From: Pseudacidovorax sp.
GTDB lineage: Bacteria; Pseudomonadota; Gammaproteobacteria; Burkholderiales; Burkholderiaceae_C
DNA length: 64,000 bases
NCBI RefSeq assembly: GCF_017991995.1
Contig: NZ_JAGOPN010000027.1
Span: forward strand, 1-64,000
Direction: 5' to 3'
The notes under the pieces were generated by a model. That model saw only the letters and a list, made by a program, of their open reading frames with translations, was not told the DNA's origin and did no database searches. A program made the translations under genes and the position numbers. This document shows positions 1 to 8,162 of this stretch, piece after piece. The number at the start of each line of letters is the position of its first letter. The stretch's first letter is position 1.

Positions 1-1366
1 CGTTGCGGCTGTAGTCGCTGAAGGTCAGGAAGGTGCCGCCGTAGGGGATGAAGCCGCCGTGCAGCGCCACGCCGTTCATGATGGCGGCCATGCCGAATTC
101 GCGCACGCCGTAGTTGATGTGGCGGCCGATGCGGCCGTCTTCGGTGCGCACCACGGCGCCGTCGGCGGCGAAGCGCAGGTCGGGCGTGGCGGCGGTCTTG
201 GTCAGGTTGGAGCCCGTGAGGTCGGCGCTGCCGCCGAGCAGTTCGGGCAGCTGCACCGTCAGCGTCTCCAGCGCCAGCTGGCTGGCCTTGCGGCTGGCCA
301 CGGTTTCGGCCTTGGTGTGGGCGGCCAGCACGGCGTCGACCACCACCTGGTCGAAGGCGGCGGGCAGTTCGCCCTTCATGCGGCGCTCGAAGGCGGCGGC
401 CAGGTCGGGGAAGGCCTGCGTGTAGGCGGCGAACTTCTCGTTCCAGGCGGCTTCGGCGGCCGCACCCTTGGCCTTGGCGTCCCAGTCCTGGTAGACGGCC
501 TCGGGCAGCTCGAAGGGGGCGTGCTCCCAGCCCAGGGCCGAGCGGGTCAGGCCGATCTCGTCGGCGCCCAGCGGCTCGCCGTGGGCCTTGGCGGTGCCGG
601 CGCGGTTGGGGCTGCCCTTGCCGATCTGCGTCTTGCAGACCACCAGCGTGGGCTTGCTGCCTTCGCCCATCTTGGCCTGGGCGACGGCGGCGGAGACGGC
701 GGCCGCGTCATGGCCGTCCACCGGGCCGATGACGTTCCAGCCGCAGGCCTCGAAGCGCTTGGGCGTGTCGTCGATGAACCAGGGCGCGACCTTGCCATCG
801 ATGCTGATGCCGTTGTCGTCGTACAGGGCGATCAGCTTGCCGAGCTTCCAGGCGCCGGCCAGGGCGACGGCCTCGTGGCTGATGCCTTCCATCAGGCAGC
901 CGTCGCCCAGAAAGACGTAGGTGTGGTGGTCGACGATGGCATGGCCGTCGCGGTTGAATTCGGCGGCCAGCAGCTTCTCGGCCAGCGCGAAGCCCACGGC
1001 ATTGGTGATGCCCTGGCCCAGCGGGCCGGTCGTGGTTTCCACGCCGGGGGTGATGCCCACCTCGGGGTGGCCGGCGGTGCGGCTGTGCAGCTGGCGGAAG
1101 TTCTTCAGTTCCTCGATGGGGAGGTCGTAGCCCGTCAGGTGCAGCAGGGCATAGATCAGCATCGAGGCATGGCCGTTGGAGAGCACGAAGCGGTCGCGGT
1201 CGGCCCAGTGCGGATTGGCCGGGTTGTGCTTGAGGTGCTCGCCCCAGAGCGCCGCCGCCATGTCGGCCATGCCCATCGGGGCGCCGGGATGCCCGGAGTT
1301 GGCTTGCTGGACGGCGTCCATCGCCAACGCGCGGATCGCGTTGGCCATCAGGGCTTGGTTGGCCAT
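1..1366 (-). CDS. tkt: Transketolase, 3' part cut by window edge
   Basis: Thiamine-diphosphate enzyme of the non-oxidative pentose phosphate pathway that moves two-carbon ketol units between sugar phosphates in the cytoplasm. The first 455 or so residues are visible, reading leftward from ATG 1366. They carry the family's N-terminal signatures: [20 protein letters not shown] near the start, SNGHASML in the TPP pocket, and GDGCLMEG followed by DDNGIS, which binds the metal-diphosphate. It continues into the second (pyrimidine-binding) domain up to [10 protein letters not shown] before running off the left edge, so about a third of the usual 660-680 residues is missing. It is divergent from speD across 199 bp. 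The identity is secure; completeness cannot be judged. Confidence 0.95.
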   Translation of the reverse strand, partial: MANQALMANAIRALAMDAVQQANSGHPGAPMGMADMAAALWGEHLKHNPANPHWADRDRFVLSNGHASMLIYALLHLTGYDLPIEELKNFRQLHSRTAGHPEVGITPGVETTTGPLGQGITNAVGFALAEKLLAAEFNRDGHAIVDHHTYVFLGDGCLMEGISHEAVALAGAWKLGKLIALYDDNGISIDGKVAPWFIDDTPKRFEACGWNVIGPVDGHDAAAVSAAVAQAKMGEGSKPTLVVCKTQIGKGSPNRAGTAKAHGEPLGADEIGLTRSALGWEHAPFELPEAVYQDWDAKAKGAAAEAAWNEKFAAYTQAFPDLAAAFERRMKGELPAAFDQVVVDAVLAAHTKAETVASRKASQLALETLTVQLPELLGGSADLTGSNLTKTAATPDLRFAADGAVVRTEDGRIGRHINYGVREFGMAAIMNGVALHGGFIPYGGTFLTFSDYSRN

Positions 1367-1531
1367 GAGAAAAGGCTTTCGGGGAGGTGTAGGAGGGGAG
1401 AACCCGCGATTTTAGCGAGGGGCGCCCGGGCCCCTCGCCGGGACGCTTCACACAGGTCAAGCGCTGTCAGCCTTGGTACAAGGCAGGACACAATCGTGTC
1501 CAATTTGCGAATAAATCAGTCGTACACCCTC

Positions 1532-1548
1532 CCCGTGCCCCGCACGGG
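1532..1548. other. GC-rich hairpin in the speD leader
   Basis: Perfect inverted repeat with arms CCCGTGC (1532-1538) and GCACGGG (1542-1548) around a CCC loop, ending 17 bp before the speD start. A transcript starting upstream would form a strong stem close to the ribosome site, which is itself weak (only GAG in TAGAGTCC). No T-run follows, so it is not an ordinary terminator. A role in translation control is inference. Confidence 0.4.
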
Positions 1549-1565
1549 ACTGCTAGAGTCCACGC

Positions 1566-1955
1566 ATGCACGGCCTGCACCTTACTGCCGACCTTCACGA
1601 TTGCCAGTGCGATGACTTCTGGCTGACGGACGGCACCATCCTCCTCGAGTGTCTGACGCGCGCCGTTGCCGTCGCCAAATTGAAGGCGGTGGGGCAGCTG
1701 GCTCATCACTTTCCCTCCACCCCTGCCGGGCGCGGCGGCGTCACGGCGGCGCTGCTGCTCGCGGAATCCCATGTGTGCATCCACACCTGGCCCGAGCAAG
1801 GCAGCGTGACGCTCGATGTGTACGTCTGCAACTTCGGCGGCGACCATTCCGACGCCGCGAAGGCTTTGCAGGAGGCGCTGATCGTCCTGTTCTCGCCGCG
1901 GCACGTCGAACGCAACGTCCTGCACCGAGGCAGCGTGTCCCGCCACCTGGTGTGA
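1566..1955 (+). CDS. speD: S-adenosylmethionine decarboxylase proenzyme (class 1B)
   Basis: Makes decarboxylated S-adenosylmethionine, the aminopropyl donor for spermidine synthesis. The 129-residue chain has the short-form (SpeH-type) length. The self-cleavage site is visible as Glu67-Ser68-His69 in LLLAESHVCIHTWPE, where Ser68 becomes the pyruvoyl group. Cys88 in VYVCNFGG matches the conserved catalytic cysteine. The stop lies at the head of a nucleotidyltransferase gene whose start falls 3-15 bp later or overlaps it, so the two are probably translated together. No spermidine synthase (speE) gene is seen in the window. Confidence 0.93.
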   Translation: MHGLHLTADLHDCQCDDFWLTDGTILLECLTRAVAVAKLKAVGQLAHHFPSTPAGRGGVTAALLLAESHVCIHTWPEQGSVTLDVYVCNFGGDHSDAAKALQEALIVLFSPRHVERNVLHRGSVSRHLV

Positions 1956-1957
1956 CG

Positions 1958-2695
1958 GTGACGCCGGCCATGGTCCTCGCCGCGGGCCGCGGCGAGCGCA
2001 TGCGCCCGCTGACGGACCGGCAGCCCAAGCCGCTGCTCGATGTCCGGGGCAAGCCGCTGATGCAATGGCCCATGGAGGCGCTCGCGCGCGGCGGCTTCAC
2101 CCGGCTGGTGGTCAACACGGCCTGGCTGGGCGAGCAGATCGAACAGCGTTTCGGCACCGCGCCGCAATGGGCCGGGGGCCTGGGCTCGCAGATCGCCTAT
2201 TCGCACGAAGGCCGTGATTTCGGCGCGGCGCTGGAGACGGCCGGCGGCATCGCCCGCGCCCTGCCGCTGCTGGACGCCGAGCTCTTCTGGTGCCTGGCCG
2301 GCGATGTGTACGCGCCCGACATCCATTTCACGCAGGCCCAGGTGCAGACCTTCGCCGAGAGCGGCCGGCTGGCCCACCTGTGGCTGGTGCCCAATCCGCC
2401 GCACAACCCGCGCGGCGACTTCGGCATCGGCCAGGACGGCTCCGCGCTGAATCTGCCGGCCGACGACCCGGCGCCGCGCTACACCTTCTCCACCATCGGC
2501 CTGTACCGGCGCGAACTCTTCGCGCCGCCGTACTGCGACATCCCGCCCGGCAACCCGGCGGGCGTGAAGGCCGCGCTGGCGCCGCTGCTTCGGCGCGCCA
2601 TGGACAATGGCCGCGTCAGTGCCCAGCTGCACACCGGCCGCTGGACCGACGTCGGCACCCCCGAGCGCCTCGCCCAACTCAACTCGTCGCCATGA
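1958..2695 (+). CDS. MurU-like sugar-1-phosphate nucleotidyltransferase
   Basis: NTP-transferase family protein of about 245 residues, resembling N-acetylmuramate alpha-1-phosphate uridylyltransferase (MurU) of the peptidoglycan recycling bypass, or a mannose-1-phosphate guanylyltransferase. The N-terminal pyrophosphorylase loop AMVLAAGRGERMRPLTD is complete, followed by PKPLLDVRGKPLMQW with the usual lysine. The later CLAGDVYAP corresponds to the metal-binding region, although most members read GDxxxD. GTG 1958 is preferred because it gives the usual few residues before the loop; GTG 1952 and ATG 1970 are possible. It nearly abuts speD and overlaps pepP by ATGA. No amgK partner lies immediately upstream, so the exact substrate is open. 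Confidence 0.75.
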   Translation: MTPAMVLAAGRGERMRPLTDRQPKPLLDVRGKPLMQWPMEALARGGFTRLVVNTAWLGEQIEQRFGTAPQWAGGLGSQIAYSHEGRDFGAALETAGGIARALPLLDAELFWCLAGDVYAPDIHFTQAQVQTFAESGRLAHLWLVPNPPHNPRGDFGIGQDGSALNLPADDPAPRYTFSTIGLYRRELFAPPYCDIPPGNPAGVKAALAPLLRRAMDNGRVSAQLHTGRWTDVGTPERLAQLNSSP

Positions 2696-4083
2696 ACGCC
2701 AGTCCCTCCCTCTACGCCGGGCGCCGGGCCCGCCTTGCCGCCCAGCTCGGTGCCGATGGCATCGCCCTCATCCCCACCGCGCCGGAACGCCAGCGCAATC
2801 GCGACAGCGACTTCCCCTACCGGCACGACAGCTACTTCCATTACCTGACCGGCTTCACCGAGCCCAACGCCTGGCTGGTGGTCGACGCCGCGGGCCGCAG
2901 CACGCTGTTCTGCCAGCCCAAGGACCTGGAGCGCGAGATCTGGGACGGTTACCGCCTCGGCCCCGAGGCTGCGCCCGAGCGCCTGGGCGTCGATGAAGCC
3001 TTCTCGGTTGCCGAACTCGACAGCCGCCTGCCGAAGCTGCTCGAGAACCGCGCCACCGTCTGGTACCCCTTCGCCACCCATCCCGGCCTGGAAGGGCGCG
3101 TCGACGGCTGGCTGCAGAAGGTGCGCGCCCGCGTGCGCTTCGGCGCCCTGTGCCCCGAGCAGCAGCGCGACCTGTGCGGCCCGCTGGACGAGATGCGCCT
3201 GGTCAAGGACGCGCATGAGCAGGACGTGATGCGCCGGGCCGCCGACATCAGCGCCCGCGCCCACATCCGTGCCATGCAGCTGAGCGCCCGCATGCTGCGC
3301 GAGGGCCGCGACGTGCGCGAGTACCACCTCGACGCCGAGCTGCTGCACGAATTCCGCCTGGGCGGTTCCCAGTTCCCGGCCTACGGCTCCATCGTGGCGG
3401 CCGGCGCCAATGCCTGCGTGCTGCACTACCGCGCCGACGTGGCGCCCGTGCGCGCCGGCGAGCTGGTGCTGATCGATGCCGGCTGCGAGCTCGACAGCTA
3501 CGCCAGCGACATCACCCGCACCTTCCCGGCCGATGGCAAGTTCACCGGTCCGCAGCGCGCGCTCTACGACCTGGTGCTCGCCAGCCAGGATGCCGCGGTG
3601 GCCGCCACCAAGGCCGGCAACCGCTTCAACGACCCGCACGAGGCCACGGTGCGCGTGCTGTCGCAGGGCATGCTCGACCTGGGCCTGCTCGACGCCAACA
3701 AGGTCGGCAGCGTGGACGACGTGATCGAGCAGCGGGCCTACTTCCGTTACTACATGCACCGCACCGGCCACTGGCTGGGCATGGACGTGCACGACTGCGG
3801 CAGCTATGTCGAGCCCACGCAGGTGGGCGAGATCAGCGAGCGCCGCGACCCGCTCTCGGGCGAGGTGATCAAGAACCGCCCCAGCCGCATCCTCCAGCCC
3901 GGCATGGTGCTGACCATCGAGCCGGGCATCTACGTGCGCGCTGGCGACGACGTGCCCGCGCAGTTCCACGACATCGGCATCCGCATCGAGGACGACGCCA
4001 TCGTCACCGCCACGGGCTGCGAGCTGATCACGCGCGGCGTGCCGGTGGACGGCGACGAGATCGAAGCGCTGATGCGCGGCTGA
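2692..4083 (+). CDS. pepP: Xaa-Pro aminopeptidase (M24B family)
   Basis: Cytoplasmic manganese enzyme that removes N-terminal residues ahead of proline. The product is 463 residues, close to the 440-residue family norm. The creatinase-type N-domain (DSYFHYLTGF) comes first. The pita-bread domain carries all five metal ligands: two Asp in LIDAGCELDSYASDITRTF, His in GHWLGMDVHD, and Glu in TIEPGIY and IRIEDD. ATG 2692 overlaps the upstream stop (ATGA), and no other start fits the family N-terminus. It ends opposite a convergent oxidoreductase gene with a strong hairpin between them. Confidence 0.93.
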   Translation: MNASPSLYAGRRARLAAQLGADGIALIPTAPERQRNRDSDFPYRHDSYFHYLTGFTEPNAWLVVDAAGRSTLFCQPKDLEREIWDGYRLGPEAAPERLGVDEAFSVAELDSRLPKLLENRATVWYPFATHPGLEGRVDGWLQKVRARVRFGALCPEQQRDLCGPLDEMRLVKDAHEQDVMRRAADISARAHIRAMQLSARMLREGRDVREYHLDAELLHEFRLGGSQFPAYGSIVAAGANACVLHYRADVAPVRAGELVLIDAGCELDSYASDITRTFPADGKFTGPQRALYDLVLASQDAAVAATKAGNRFNDPHEATVRVLSQGMLDLGLLDANKVGSVDDVIEQRAYFRYYMHRTGHWLGMDVHDCGSYVEPTQVGEISERRDPLSGEVIKNRPSRILQPGMVLTIEPGIYVRAGDDVPAQFHDIGIRIEDDAIVTATGCELITRGVPVDGDEIEALMRG

Positions 4084-4085
4084 TC

Positions 4086-4104
4086 GGGCGGCATCCTGCC
4101 GCCC
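4086..4104. terminator. Hairpin between convergent pepP and FAD oxidoreductase genes
   Basis: Perfect 8-bp stem GGGCGGCA (4086-4093) / TGCCGCCC (4097-4104) with a TCC loop, starting 2 bp after the pepP stop codon and ending 14 bp before the end of the facing gene. It could end transcription from both sides. There is no T-run, so any termination would rest on the stem alone or on Rho. Confidence 0.5.
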
Positions 4105-4118
4105 AGCCCGCCCGACGT

Positions 4119-5357
4119 TCAGCCGAAACGCCGCGCCGAGTAGGGCGCCGCGTCCACCATCGTCGGCCCGCCGTCGATGAGTTCGGCCAGCAAGCGGCCG
4201 CAGGCCGGGCCCAGCGTGAAGCCTTGGTGCGCATGGCCGAAGTTGAACCACAGGCCGCGGTGACGCGGGGCGGCGCCGATCACCGGCAGCATGTCGGCGG
4301 TGCAGGGCCGTGCGCCCAGCCAGGGCTCGCCTTCCACCGGATGCGGCAGGTCGAGCAGTTCGCGGGCATAGGTCTCGGCGCGCGTGAGCTGCCAGGGCGT
4401 GGGCGCGGCATCCTGGCGGGCGAATTCGGCGCCGGTCGTGATGCGGGCGCCGCGCCGCATCGGCGCGATCACCAGGCCGCGGTCCAGGTCGTACACCGGT
4501 CGGCGCAGTGTGGGGCCACCGGTGTAGTGCCGGTGGTAGCCGCGCTTGACGAAGAGCGGCAGCCGGTAGCCCAGGGGCTTGAGCAGCCGGTCGGCCCAGG
4601 GGCCCAGGGCGACCACGGCGTCCTGCGCCTCCACCGGCCCGCGCGTGGTCTGCACGCGCCAGCCCTGGGCGGTCGCCGTCAGCGTGGCGGCGTCGCCCTG
4701 CACCAGCACGCCGCCGAGCTGCTGGAAATGCGCGGCATAGCGGGCCACCAGCTCGCCCGGGTCGCTCACGCACCACGGGTCCTGCCAATGCAGCGCGCCG
4801 GGCAGGGGCTGCGTGAGGGCGGGTTCTTCGGCGCCCAGGGCGGCGCCGTCGAGGGCGCGCACCCGCAGGCCGTGCCGGGCCGCGGTGGCCTCGGCATCGC
4901 GGCGCGCCTGCGCAAAGCTGGCCGCGTCGCGGAACACGTGCAGGTAGCCGTCGCGCTGCACCAGGTCGTCGGCGCCGGCGGCTGCGATCAGCGGGGCATG
5001 CTCGCTCGTCGAATGTTCGATCAGGCGCGCATAGGCCGCGGCGATGGGCGCATAGCGCTCGGGCGCCGAGTTGCGCCAGTAGCGCGACAGCCCGGCTGCC
5101 ACCGCCGGCAGTGCGCCAAGATGCCAGTTGACGTCGGCCCCGCGCTTGAGCGCCACGCCGGCCAGCTTGGCCAGGCTGCGCGGAAAGGCATAGGGCGACA
5201 CGGCCTCGCGCTGGATGATGCCTGCGTTGCCGTACGAGGTCTCGCGCCCCGGCAGGCCGCGGTCGACCAGGGCGACCGAATGGCCGCGCATCGCCAGATG
5301 GAGGGCGGTGCAGGTGCCGACCATGCCGGCGCCGAGGACGAGGATCTCGCGGCCCAT
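4119..5357 (-). CDS. FAD-dependent D-amino-acid dehydrogenase-like oxidoreductase
   Basis: DAO-family flavoprotein of 412 residues, most like DadA, which oxidises D-amino acids to keto acids plus ammonia. The dinucleotide fold is at the N-terminus (VLGAGMVGTCTALHLAMRGH), followed by the adenine-ribose acidic residue in VALVDRG. SYGNAGII is typical of DadA. The C-terminal WLGARPCTADMLPVIG and FGHAHQGFTLGPACG segments complete the FAD site. ATG 5357 places the GxGxxG at residues 8-13, as expected. Its partner just upstream is a RidA protein, which removes reactive enamine/imine products; that pairing supports an amine-oxidising role. The actual amine is unknown. Confidence 0.85.
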   Translation of the reverse strand: MGREILVLGAGMVGTCTALHLAMRGHSVALVDRGLPGRETSYGNAGIIQREAVSPYAFPRSLAKLAGVALKRGADVNWHLGALPAVAAGLSRYWRNSAPERYAPIAAAYARLIEHSTSEHAPLIAAAGADDLVQRDGYLHVFRDAASFAQARRDAEATAARHGLRVRALDGAALGAEEPALTQPLPGALHWQDPWCVSDPGELVARYAAHFQQLGGVLVQGDAATLTATAQGWRVQTTRGPVEAQDAVVALGPWADRLLKPLGYRLPLFVKRGYHRHYTGGPTLRRPVYDLDRGLVIAPMRRGARITTGAEFARQDAAPTPWQLTRAETYARELLDLPHPVEGEPWLGARPCTADMLPVIGAAPRHRGLWFNFGHAHQGFTLGPACGRLLAELIDGGPTMVDAAPYSARRFG

Positions 5358-5362
5358 GCGCC

Positions 5363-5716
5363 TCAGGCCTTCTGGTGGGCGATGACGGTCAGTTCCACCA
5401 GCGCGCCCGGCAGCATCAGGTCCGTGCGCACGGTGGTGCGCACCGGCCGCGGCTCGGCGAAGGCGGCGGCGTAGACGCCGTTGAAGGCGGCGAAGTCGGC
5501 CGCATCGACCAGGTAGGCCGTCACGCTGACCACGTCCGACAACGCCAGGCCCTGGCCGGCGAGCGTGGCCGCGATGCGCTCCAGGCACAGGCGGGTCTGG
5601 GCCTCGATGCCGGCCGGCACCGAGCCATCGGCGGCGATGCCCAGTTCACCGGAAAGGAAGACGAGCGGGCCGACGGTGCGGACCTTGGAGAAGGGCAGGG
5701 CGGAGGTCTGAGTCAT
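5363..5716 (-). CDS. RidA family protein (Rid/YER057c/UK114)
   Basis: Small (117-residue) protein of the RidA superfamily, which hydrolyses 2-aminoacrylate-type enamines to keto acids and relieves their toxicity. Features include VFLSGELGIAADG near the start, a central LSDVVSVTAYL, and RPVRTTVRTDLMLPGALVELTVIA at the end, with the conserved Arg and Glu of the ligand pocket. Its stop lies 5 bp before the DadA-like oxidoreductase start, so the two form an operon. A promoter-like pair and ATTGCC dyads lie upstream. The Rid subfamily cannot be fixed by eye. Confidence 0.85.
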   Translation of the reverse strand: MTQTSALPFSKVRTVGPLVFLSGELGIAADGSVPAGIEAQTRLCLERIAATLAGQGLALSDVVSVTAYLVDAADFAAFNGVYAAAFAEPRPVRTTVRTDLMLPGALVELTVIAHQKA

Positions 5717-5782
5717 GAGGGGTGCCGGCGCCGAGCGCCGGCCCTGAAGGTGGGGAAGCGGCGCCATCCAGCGCCGAAGGCG

Positions 5783-5811
5783 ATTATTCCGCCGGCTGCA
5801 TTGCCGACCAA
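5783..5811 (-). promoter_or_regulatory. Candidate promoter of the ridA-oxidoreductase operon
   Basis: Reading leftward, TTGGTC (plus 5806-5811) and AATAAT (plus 5783-5788) are separated by 17 bp and lie 67-95 bp before the ridA start. They resemble sigma-70 -35 and -10 boxes and stand out in a GC-rich background. An ATTGCC half-site overlaps the spacer at 5800-5805. Confidence 0.4.
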
Positions 5812-5831
5812 TGTGTGCTTCGCAAGATCGT

Positions 5832-5848
5832 ATTGCCGATTGGGCAAT
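5832..5848. promoter_or_regulatory. ATTGCC-N5-GGCAAT dyad, candidate LysR operator
   Basis: Inverted repeat ATTGCC (5832-5837) / GGCAAT (5843-5848) just upstream of the candidate ridA promoter, with one more ATTGCCG half-site at 5800. The same half-site forms the dyad at 7049-7063 between the neighbouring LysR gene and its divergent target. That suggests the LysR encoded at 6073-7029 controls both units; this is inference from the shared sequence. Confidence 0.4.
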
Positions 5849-5894
5849 GCGTTCACGCTCCGAGCCCGAGTGGCCGCGTGGGGCGGAACTGTCC

Positions 5895-6072
5895 GCCAGG
5901 GCACCCGAGGAACCGGCTTTGCCGGGCCTCTGGGTGCGCCCCCCCTCCAAGCCGAAGGCGCCAGAGAGGGGCTGAGGTCCGCGGCTCCGAGCCTGCCAAT
6001 GCAGGCTTGGGCGTGCCCGAAGAGCAGCCGCCTCTGGCGGCCGCCCGGAGCCGCGAAGCGGCATGGAGGGTG
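5895..6072 (-). repeat. Dispersed intergenic hairpin repeat, copy A
   Basis: This makes up most of the 356-bp gap between ridA and the LysR gene. It carries GCCAGGGCACCC, then GGGTGCGCCCCCCC and CTCCAAGCCGAAGGCG, and ends with GAGCCGCGAAGCGGCATGG next to the LysR stop codon. Copy B at 47950-48063 has the same blocks in the same order and also ends at a minus-strand stop. Copy A has an extra middle part with perfect hairpins at 5991-6006 (GCCTGC/GCAGGC) and 6027-6041 (GCCGCC/GGCGGC); a third at 6050-6062 (GCCGC/GCGGC) is shared. Its position suggests a terminator or mRNA-end element. Confidence 0.7.
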
Positions 6073-7029
6073 TCATTCCAATGCCTTGCGCAGGTGGTCG
6101 ATGAAGGCCCGCGCCGCATCGGGCAGGTGCCGGCCGGCCATGGTCTGCACCTCGAAGTGGCGCTCGTTCATCTCGCGGTCGCGCAGGGGGATGGCCACCA
6201 CGGTACGGTTGTGCAGTTGCTGGCGCAGCGCCAGTTCGCCGCAGAAGGTGACGGCCTGGGTGTGGCTGACGTACTGGATCAGCGGATAGAGGTGGTCGCT
6301 GGTGATCACCGGCTGCAGGACCAGGCCCTGCCGGCTGCTGCTGATGTCCAGCAACTGCCGCAGCGTGGAGGTGCCGGCCGGCAGCGCCAGCGGCCAGGCC
6401 AGCAGCTGCGCCAGCGACACCTGCCGGCGATCGGCCAGCGGATGGGCGGGCGCCACCACCGCCATCACCGGCGATGGATGGCGGAAGGCCACCTGCAGGC
6501 CGCTCTCCGAGCTGAGGCTCACCGTCACGCCCAGGTCCACCAGCCCCTCGCGCACGCGGCGCGCCACCTCGCGCTGCACCGCCATGTCCAGCTGGAAGCG
6601 GATGCCCGGGCAGCGCGCCTGGAAGTCCGCCACCACCGCGGGCAGGAACTCGTAGGCGAAGCCCTCGGTCGCCACGATGCGCACCTCGCCCTGGCGCAGG
6701 CCGCGTAGGGCCAGGATGTCGTCGGTCACGCGCTCGATGTCCAGCCAGGCGCGACGCGCATGGGCGGCCAGCAGTTCGCCGGCGGAATTGAGCGTCATGC
6801 CGCGGGCGCGACGCTCGAACAGCAGGGTGTCCAGCTCGCGCTCCAGCCGGCCGATCTGCCGGCTGACGGCCGAGGGCGCCACGTCCAGTCGGGCCGCGGC
6901 CTCGGTGACCGAGCCGGCGCGCGCCACCTCCAGGAAATAGCGCAGGGCCACTTCCTGCAGCACGCGCTGGTTGGGATCGCGCCGCGCGGGCTTGGCGGCA
7001 GGCGTGGACGGAGGAGTGGATGAGGCCAT
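6073..7029 (-). CDS. LysR-family transcriptional regulator
   Basis: A 318-residue DNA-binding regulator. The winged helix-turn-helix is at about residues 25-85 (ALRYFLEVARAGSVTEAAARL, then APSAVSRQIGRLERELDTLLFERRARGM), with the co-inducer domain after it (VRIVATEGFAYEFLP onward). It is divergent from a Bug receptor-amidase operon across 116 bp. LysR proteins usually act on such divergent partners, and an inverted repeat TTGCCG-AAC-CGGCAA sits between the two genes. The N-terminal 20 residues (MASSTPPSTP...) are a low-complexity extension; a later start is possible but no better one is seen. Confidence 0.9.
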   Translation of the reverse strand: MASSTPPSTPAAKPARRDPNQRVLQEVALRYFLEVARAGSVTEAAARLDVAPSAVSRQIGRLERELDTLLFERRARGMTLNSAGELLAAHARRAWLDIERVTDDILALRGLRQGEVRIVATEGFAYEFLPAVVADFQARCPGIRFQLDMAVQREVARRVREGLVDLGVTVSLSSESGLQVAFRHPSPVMAVVAPAHPLADRRQVSLAQLLAWPLALPAGTSTLRQLLDISSSRQGLVLQPVITSDHLYPLIQYVSHTQAVTFCGELALRQQLHNRTVVAIPLRDREMNERHFEVQTMAGRHLPDAARAFIDHLRKALE

Positions 7030-7048
7030 CGGATGCGGTGCCGAAAGA

Positions 7049-7063
7049 TTGCCGAACCGGCAA
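7049..7063. promoter_or_regulatory. TTGCCG-AAC-CGGCAA operator between LysR and Bug genes
   Basis: Perfect 6-bp inverted repeat TTGCCG (7049-7054) / CGGCAA (7058-7063) in the 116-bp divergent promoter region. It is preceded by A, giving the same ATTGCCG half-site found upstream of ridA. It is a likely binding site for the adjacent LysR protein. Confidence 0.5.
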
Positions 7064-7145
7064 CGAAGCTTTAAGAGCCTTGTGCTTGCTGCACAGGAGA
7101 TGCATTTCTAGCATGCGGCCATCGTCTTCCGAAAGGCCTGTCGCC

Positions 7146-8162
7146 ATGACCTTCGCGTCCATCTCCGCTTTCCGTCCTGCCCCGGTGTCGCGCCGCGCCG
7201 CCGTGTGCGGCCTGCTCGCGCTGGCCGCCAGCGCCGGCGCGCTTCCTGCCATGGCGCAGCCGGACTATCCCAGCCGTCCGATCACGCTGGTGATCCCCTT
7301 CCCGCCCGGCGGCAGCGCCGACGTCATCGGCCGGCTGATGGGCCAGCGGATCTCGACCGCCCTGGGCCAGCCGGTGGTGGTGGACAACCGCCCGGGCGCC
7401 GGCACGGCCATCGCCGCCGGCTACGTCGCGAAGGCGCCCGCGGACGGTTACACGCTGCTGCTGGGCTCGCCCTCCACCTTCACGGCCAACCCGGCCATCC
7501 GCAGCAACCTGCCCTACGACCCGGTCAAGAGCTACGACCCCATCGCCATCGTGGCGCGCATCCCGCTGGTGCTGCTGGCCAACAAGGACGTGCCGATCAA
7601 CACGGTGAAGGAATTCGTCGCCGCCGCCAAGGCCTCGCCCGAGAAGTATTCGTACGCCTCCTTCGGCGCCGGCACCACCTCGCACTTCGCGGGCGAGATC
7701 ATCCTGGGCGCCGTCGGCGCCAAGATGCTGCATGTGCCCTACAAGGGCAGCGCCCCGGCCATGACCGACCTGATCGGCGGCCAGGTGCCCTTCTCGGTGG
7801 ACACCGTCACCGCCGCCATTCCGCAGCTCAAGGGCGGCAAGGTCAAGGCCATCGCCGTGACCACGGCCAAGCGCTCGTCGCAGCTGCCGAACGTGCCCAC
7901 CTTCGCCGAGGCGGGCTACCCGGACATCGACGTCGACACCTGGATCATGCTGGTCGCGCCCAAGGGCACGCCCGCGCCGGTGCGCGAGCGGCTGGAGAAG
8001 GCCATCGCGCAGATCGTCGCCTCGCCCGATGCCAAGGCCGCGCTCGCGGCCCAGGGCGCGGAGCCCGCTTTCGCCGGCCAGGCCGCGTCCGCGAAGCAGA
8101 TCGAGAACGAGCTGCCCCTCATGCGCGCGGTCGCGCAACGCGCCAACATCAAGGCAGATTGA
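7146..8162 (+). CDS. Bug/TctC-family periplasmic substrate-binding protein
   Basis: Periplasmic receptor (338 residues) of the tripartite tricarboxylate transporter type. An N-terminal export signal (PVSRRAAVCGLLALAASAGALPAMAQ) has two arginines before the hydrophobic core. The mature part begins YPSRPITLVIPFPPGGSAD, the hallmark Bug loop that binds a carboxylate, and later has LHVPYKGSAPAMTDLIGGQV and LPNVPTFAEAGYP. ATG 7146 was chosen because GAAAGG lies 12 bp upstream and it gives a normal signal length; the frame is open further up. The stop overlaps the amidase start (TGATG), so ligand and amidase substrate may be related. No membrane (TctA/TctB) genes are present. Confidence 0.9.
   Translation: MTFASISAFRPAPVSRRAAVCGLLALAASAGALPAMAQPDYPSRPITLVIPFPPGGSADVIGRLMGQRISTALGQPVVVDNRPGAGTAIAAGYVAKAPADGYTLLLGSPSTFTANPAIRSNLPYDPVKSYDPIAIVARIPLVLLANKDVPINTVKEFVAAAKASPEKYSYASFGAGTTSHFAGEIILGAVGAKMLHVPYKGSAPAMTDLIGGQVPFSVDTVTAAIPQLKGGKVKAIAVTTAKRSSQLPNVPTFAEAGYPDIDVDTWIMLVAPKGTPAPVRERLEKAIAQIVASPDAKAALAAQGAEPAFAGQAASAKQIENELPLMRAVAQRANIKAD

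Noticed and set aside
2479-4788. 769-residue minus-strand open frame over pepP
   Set aside because: Antisense to all five pepP metal-ligand motifs; low-complexity composition. The FAD oxidoreductase is in another frame.
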